Shown here in pieces: positions 15,491 to 18,437 of a stretch of 18,437 nt of DNA (positions within the stretch are counted from its first letter, which is position 1; each line of letters opens with the position of its first letter). Below the pieces are notes generated by a model, which saw only the letters and a program-made list of their open reading frames with translations, ran no database searches and was not told the DNA's origin. Source of the DNA: Dehalococcoidales bacterium (GTDB lineage Bacteria; Chloroflexota; Dehalococcoidia; Dehalococcoidales; UBA2162); contig CP070645.1 in the NCBI GenBank assembly GCA_020354275.1, forward strand, positions 1,626,697 through 1,645,133, written 5' to 3'. The translations under genes and the position numbers were made by a program.

Positions 15491-15791
15491 TAACAGCTTC
15501 GATCAGGTGGTGTTAAAGGCAGAAAGGCCAGTGGTGGTGGACCTGTGGGCTCCCTGGTGCCAGCCCTGCAAGATGATCGCCCCGATCCTTGACGAACTGG
15601 CCGATGAGTACAATGGCCAGATCAATTTCGTCAAGGTGGATATTGACCAGAACCCCAAGACAGCCGCCAGATACGGCATAATGAGCATCCCCACCCTGCT
15701 TATCTTTAAAGACGGCCAGCCCGTCTCGCAGCTTGTCGGACTTCGGCCCAAGCGGGAGTTGAAACAAAACATGGACGCTGCCCTGAAATAG
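15465..15791 (+). CDS. trxA: thioredoxin with a WCQPC active site
   Basis: Disulfide reductase of 108 residues, full length for thioredoxin and without a signal peptide, so cytoplasmic. The active site is WAPWCQPCKM (28-37), with Cys32 and Cys35. The residue after the first Cys is Gln (codon CAG) instead of the usual Gly. The cis-proline is Pro76 in SIPT. A buried Asp (VVVDLW, Asp26) is present. The start at 15465 is set by GGAGG six bases upstream. The open frame continues further 5', but only as a shadow of plsX. trxB follows after 32 bases, so the pair forms a complete system with NADPH as electron source. Confidence 0.95.
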   Translation: MSKPVSVDDNSFDQVVLKAERPVVVDLWAPWCQPCKMIAPILDELADEYNGQINFVKVDIDQNPKTAARYGIMSIPTLLIFKDGQPVSQLVGLRPKRELKQNMDAALK

Positions 15792-15823
15792 ACACGGAAA
15801 TACCCTGACAAGAATGGAGCCCT

Positions 15824-16756
15824 ATGCCACAGGATAAGACCAGCTATGACGTTATCATTACCGGCGGCGGTCCGGCCGGACTCTCCGCCGGTATATATAC
15901 TGCCAGGGCCAGGCTCAGCACCCTGCTTATCGAAAGGCTGGCTATCGGCGGCCAGATAGCCACCGCCGAACAGGTGGACAACTACCCCGGCTTCCCCGAT
16001 GGCATCGGCGGTTTTGAGCTAGGCCAGCTGATGCACCAGCAGGCAACGAAATACGGGTTGCAGACGGTCACCGCCGATGTAACCAGCATCAAGCCCGCTG
16101 AAAAGGATATTACTGTCAACACCACTGCGGATGATTACACCGCCAGAGCGGTAATCATTGCCGGCGGCTCCAAACGTCAGAAGCTGGGGGTGCCCGGGGA
16201 GGAGGAGTTCACCGGCAGGGGTGTTTCCTACTGCGCTACCTGCGATGCCGCCTTCTTCCGGGAGAAGCCGGTGGCCGTAGTCGGCGGGGGAGACGCCGCC
16301 ATCACCGAAGCGATACACCTTACCAAGTTTGCTTCTAAGGTTACCGTGATACACCGCCGTAATGAACTGCGCGCCACCCGTATCCTGCAGGAGATTGCAT
16401 TTGCCCAGCCGAACATGGAATTCAGCTGGGACAGTACCGTGGAAGCCATTGAAGGAGAAAGCTTCGTGGAAAGGCTGAGTCTCAATAACGTGCGCACCGG
16501 GGAAAAATCAACCCTGGTGGTATCAGGGGTGTTTATCTCCATCGGCTTCCAGCCGGACACCGGATTCCTGAAGGGTGTCGTACCGATGGACGCTAACGGC
16601 CTTATCATTACCAACGAAAGGATGGAGACCGGAATACCGGGTATCTACGCAGCCGGGGACATCCGTCAGAATTCAGCCCGCCAGGCGATAACAGCCGCCG
16701 GTGACGGGGCAACGGCGGCAATATATGCTCAAAAATACCTTACCGAACAGGCTTAA
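15824..16756 (+). CDS. trxB: thioredoxin reductase (NADPH)
   Basis: FAD flavoprotein of 310 residues that reduces thioredoxin. The FAD loop GGGPAG (14-19) is followed by GGQIATAEQVDNYPGFP (42-58). The redox pair is Cys137 and Cys140 in SYCATCD. The NAD(P) domain has GGGDAA (154-159, usually GGGDSA) and HRRNELRA (177-184), whose paired arginines are the NADPH-type signature. The C-terminal block AAGDIRQNSARQAITAAGDG (residues 275-294) closes the FAD site. GGAG stands five bases before the ATG. It is encoded directly after its likely substrate TrxA, and a small Cys-containing protein follows with a strong ribosome site. Confidence 0.95.
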   Translation: MPQDKTSYDVIITGGGPAGLSAGIYTARARLSTLLIERLAIGGQIATAEQVDNYPGFPDGIGGFELGQLMHQQATKYGLQTVTADVTSIKPAEKDITVNTTADDYTARAVIIAGGSKRQKLGVPGEEEFTGRGVSYCATCDAAFFREKPVAVVGGGDAAITEAIHLTKFASKVTVIHRRNELRATRILQEIAFAQPNMEFSWDSTVEAIEGESFVERLSLNNVRTGEKSTLVVSGVFISIGFQPDTGFLKGVVPMDANGLIITNERMETGIPGIYAAGDIRQNSARQAITAAGDGATAAIYAQKYLTEQA

Positions 16757-16774
16757 CCTGCCAGAATCACCATC

Positions 16775-16780
16775 AGGAGG
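16775..16780 (+). promoter_or_regulatory. ribosome binding site of the 46-residue small gene
   Basis: Consensus AGGAGG eight bases before the ATG at 16789. Two earlier ATGs (16782, 16785) are too close to it and their frame stops within eight codons. Confidence 0.75.
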
Positions 16781-16788
16781 GATGATGA

Positions 16789-16929
16789 ATGAGTTCCGAT
16801 TGTGAAAGATGTGAGATACATAGTTACGCCGTGAGGAAGCCGGATTCGTTGATAAGTAAAGTATGGCGATGGCATACAAAATGGTGCCCCGGTTGGAAGG
16901 CATACCAGATAGAACTGGCCAATAAATGA
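16789..16929 (+). CDS. 46-residue Cys/Trp-rich small protein, function unknown
   Basis: An unrecognised small gene too short for routine ORF calling, starting 32 bases after trxB behind a consensus AGGAGG at optimal spacing. The product begins MSSDCERCEIHSYA and ends in KWCPGWKAYQIELANK. It has Cys5, Cys8 and His11 in a CxxCxxH arrangement, then His29 and Cys33. Together with four Trp residues in the second half, this looks like a small metal-binding knuckle. There is no signal peptide or membrane segment. Position and ribosome site suggest it is the last gene of the trx operon, so a redox or metal-linked role is possible but unproven. I have an impression of similar short proteins in other anaerobes but could not check it. 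A chance ORF would be unlikely to combine this signal with this composition. Confidence 0.7.
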   Translation: MSSDCERCEIHSYAVRKPDSLISKVWRWHTKWCPGWKAYQIELANK

Positions 16930-16982
16930 ATGTTTAATGGTGGGGCAGGCTGCGGGGTTGGGATTTTAATACAAGCACAGGA

Positions 16983-17234
16983 CTACTCTTTGGCCGCCTT
17001 CTTGGCTTTTTTTGCTTCCTGCTTGGCCTTTTTCTTTTCTACCTTTAGCTGGCTCCGGGCTACTTTTTCCTCCGGGGTGGTGGGTAAATCCCGGGGCGGC
17101 CCGGTATCTTCATCCGGTGAAGACTGTTTCTTGAGTATTTTGTCCAGCAGGATTTTGGCCGGGTACCGCCCGAAATAGCCGATGAAACCGGCGGCCAGCG
17201 CCAGCCCGACCCATATCAGAACATCGAGTGCCAT
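16983..17234 (-). CDS. small membrane-anchored Lys-rich protein, function unknown
   Basis: The protein has 83 residues. Residues 2-24 form one hydrophobic helix (LDVLIWVGLALAAGFIGYF), followed by a basic stretch near 28-36. Then comes a Pro/Asp-rich linker (38-54) and a highly charged Lys/Ala/Glu helix from about 55 to the end that could be a coiled coil or single alpha helix. AGGAAGG stands close before the ATG. It lies 58 bases downstream of mfd on the same strand and is probably co-transcribed with it. No family is recognised. The frame opposite, 16930-17178 on the plus strand, is a shadow caused by the Lys-rich codons. Confidence 0.7.
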   Translation of the reverse strand: MALDVLIWVGLALAAGFIGYFGRYPAKILLDKILKKQSSPDEDTGPPRDLPTTPEEKVARSQLKVEKKKAKQEAKKAKKAAKE

Positions 17235-17292
17235 GTCGCCTTCCTGCCCACCTATTTACTACTTGCCTGCCCGTAAATATGCCTAAATTATA

Positions 17293-18437
17293 TCATGCCA
17301 GCCGTTGCAACACCTCCGTCAGCACCTTCTGCCAGCGTTTACCCAGACGCCTGATATTAAGGCGGAGCTGATTACTGCCTACATCTACACCAGCGTCAGG
17401 ATAACCGAGCTTCTGCCTGTCAAAACGCATCCCCACAAATAACCTCAGTGTTATCTGGCCTGTTTCCGTGTTAATGGACTCAATGCCGGCCCTGGACGCC
17501 AGCGCCTTAGTGCGAACAATAAAAAGGAGGTTCTTTAATTCAGCGGGCAGGGGGCCGAAACGGTCGGCAAATTCCCCGGCCAGAGAATCTACCTGGCCAG
17601 GAGCCGCAAGCTTGACCAGCTTCTGGTAGAACTCCAGACGGGTGGTAAGGTCGGTAATATAATATTCCGGTATATAGGCGGACAGGGGCAGGTTTATGCC
17701 CGGCTCCGGCAGGCGTGACTCCTGTACCACTTCTTCGATAATGCCGGCCTTCCTTGCCTTCTGTTCCTCCACCGCCTGCGCCAGCAGCTGGCAGTAGAGA
17801 TTGAAGCCGACGGCGCTGATGTGGCCGCTCTGCTTAACCCCCAGCAGGTTGCCGGCACCCCTAATCTCCATATCCCTCATGGCGATTCCGAAACCGGCCC
17901 CCAGTTCGGTGGCGGCCAGAATGGTCTTCAGCCGTTTCTCGGCGACCGGGGTCAGACGCTTGCCCCTCTCGTAGAGAAAATAGGCATGGGCCAGACTGGC
18001 CCCGCGGCCGACCCGCCCCCTCAGCTGGTAAAGCTGGGTAAGGCCCATCTTATCGGCACGATTGACAATCATGGTATTGACGCTGGGCATATCCAGACCG
18101 GACTCGATGATGGTGGTGCAGACCAGGATATCGCTCTTACCCCGGATGAAGTCGGCCATCACCTGCTCCAGCTCCGCCTCCGGCATCTGTCCGTGGCCGA
18201 TGGTAATGCGGGCCTCCGACACCAGGTTCCTCAGCCTTTCCGCCACCAGGGCGATGCTCTGCACCCGGTTATGCACGAAGAAGACCTGACCGTTCCTTTC
18301 CAGTTCCCTCAGTATAGCCTCTCGAACCAGGCGGTCGTTGTCTTCGGCTACGTATGTTTTAACGGGCAGGCGGTCTTCAGGAGGTGTCTCCATGATGCTC
18401 ATGTCCCTGACCCCCACCAGCGACATGTGAAGGGTGC
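17293..18437 (-). CDS. mfd: transcription-repair coupling factor Mfd, C-terminal part (cut by window edge)
   Basis: DNA translocase that removes stalled RNA polymerase and recruits UvrA. Only the last 380 or so codons are in the window, and the frame runs off the right edge without a start (TLHMSLVGVRDMS is internal sequence typical of Mfd and RecG). The second RecA-like domain shows GQVFFVHNRV, GHGQMPEAELE, CTTIIESGLDMPSVNT and motif VI QLRGRVGRG. It is followed by the family block LGAGFGIAMRDMEIRGAGNLLG and the C-terminal TRCF domain (from about PLSAYIPEYYI to the end). The TRCF domain distinguishes it from RecG. The missing N-terminal UvrB-like and polymerase-interaction domains should lie beyond the window. 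No damage was seen in the visible part. Confidence 0.95.
   Translation of the reverse strand, partial: TLHMSLVGVRDMSIMETPPEDRLPVKTYVAEDNDRLVREAILRELERNGQVFFVHNRVQSIALVAERLRNLVSEARITIGHGQMPEAELEQVMADFIRGKSDILVCTTIIESGLDMPSVNTMIVNRADKMGLTQLYQLRGRVGRGASLAHAYFLYERGKRLTPVAEKRLKTILAATELGAGFGIAMRDMEIRGAGNLLGVKQSGHISAVGFNLYCQLLAQAVEEQKARKAGIIEEVVQESRLPEPGINLPLSAYIPEYYITDLTTRLEFYQKLVKLAAPGQVDSLAGEFADRFGPLPAELKNLLFIVRTKALASRAGIESINTETGQITLRLFVGMRFDRQKLGYPDAGVDVGSNQLRLNIRRLGKRWQKVLTEVLQRLA

Noticed and set aside
16930..17178. 82-codon plus-strand frame rich in Phe, Ala and Ser
   Set aside because: It is antisense to the Lys/Ala-rich tail of the small membrane protein, which has the better ribosome site and a sensible domain layout.

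Overview
The window reads as chromosomal housekeeping DNA from a bacterium of the phylum Chloroflexota, most likely the Dehalococcoidia. This placement is inferred from protein flavour and gene neighbourhoods, not from a marker RNA or a search. Nothing was found that looks like an intact mobile element, a CRISPR array, or a tRNA or rRNA gene. Every large gene belongs to a recognisable family. Novelty, if any, lies in gene combinations, small genes, leader structures and active-site variants.

Layout: (1) 3-2727, plus strand: dapB, asd and dapA, three lysine/diaminopimelate enzymes in one tight operon. (2) 2764-7636, minus strand: in transcriptional order an actinobacterial-type inositol-3-phosphate synthase, a PimA-like GT4 glycosyltransferase, a PgsA1-like CDP-alcohol phosphatidyltransferase, purA and a GNAT acetyltransferase. 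The first three look like a route to phosphatidylinositol and a glycosylated derivative. (3) 7859-12878, minus strand: the classic nusA-ylxR-infB-rbfA-truB cluster, without a rimP gene in front. nusA has a good promoter followed at once by a terminator-like hairpin. (4) 12879-13262: the only gap over 300 bp, which holds the divergent control region. (5) 13263-16929, plus strand: an M20 amidohydrolase, plsX, trxA, trxB and a 46-residue Cys/Trp-rich small protein. (6) 16983-18437, minus strand: a small Lys-rich membrane protein and the 3' part of mfd, which is cut by the window edge.

How the genes work together: Asd, DapA and DapB are consecutive steps from aspartyl phosphate to tetrahydrodipicolinate. 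Ino1, the PIP-synthase-like enzyme and the PimA-like enzyme could form consecutive steps from glucose-6-phosphate to a mannosylated or otherwise glycosylated inositol lipid, and plsX supplies acyl-phosphate for phospholipid synthesis. NusA, IF2, RbfA and TruB serve transcription, translation initiation and ribosome or tRNA maturation. TrxA and TrxB form a complete disulfide-reducing pair.

Base composition appears to step up near 13.2 kb. Sampled 60-base rows suggest high-40s percent GC to the left and mid-to-upper 50s to the right. The most useful second looks are the inositol-lipid module, three TATAAT boxes at an exact 15-bp period in front of ino1, the nusA leader, a P-loop Asp-to-Asn change in IF2, and the 46-residue small protein.
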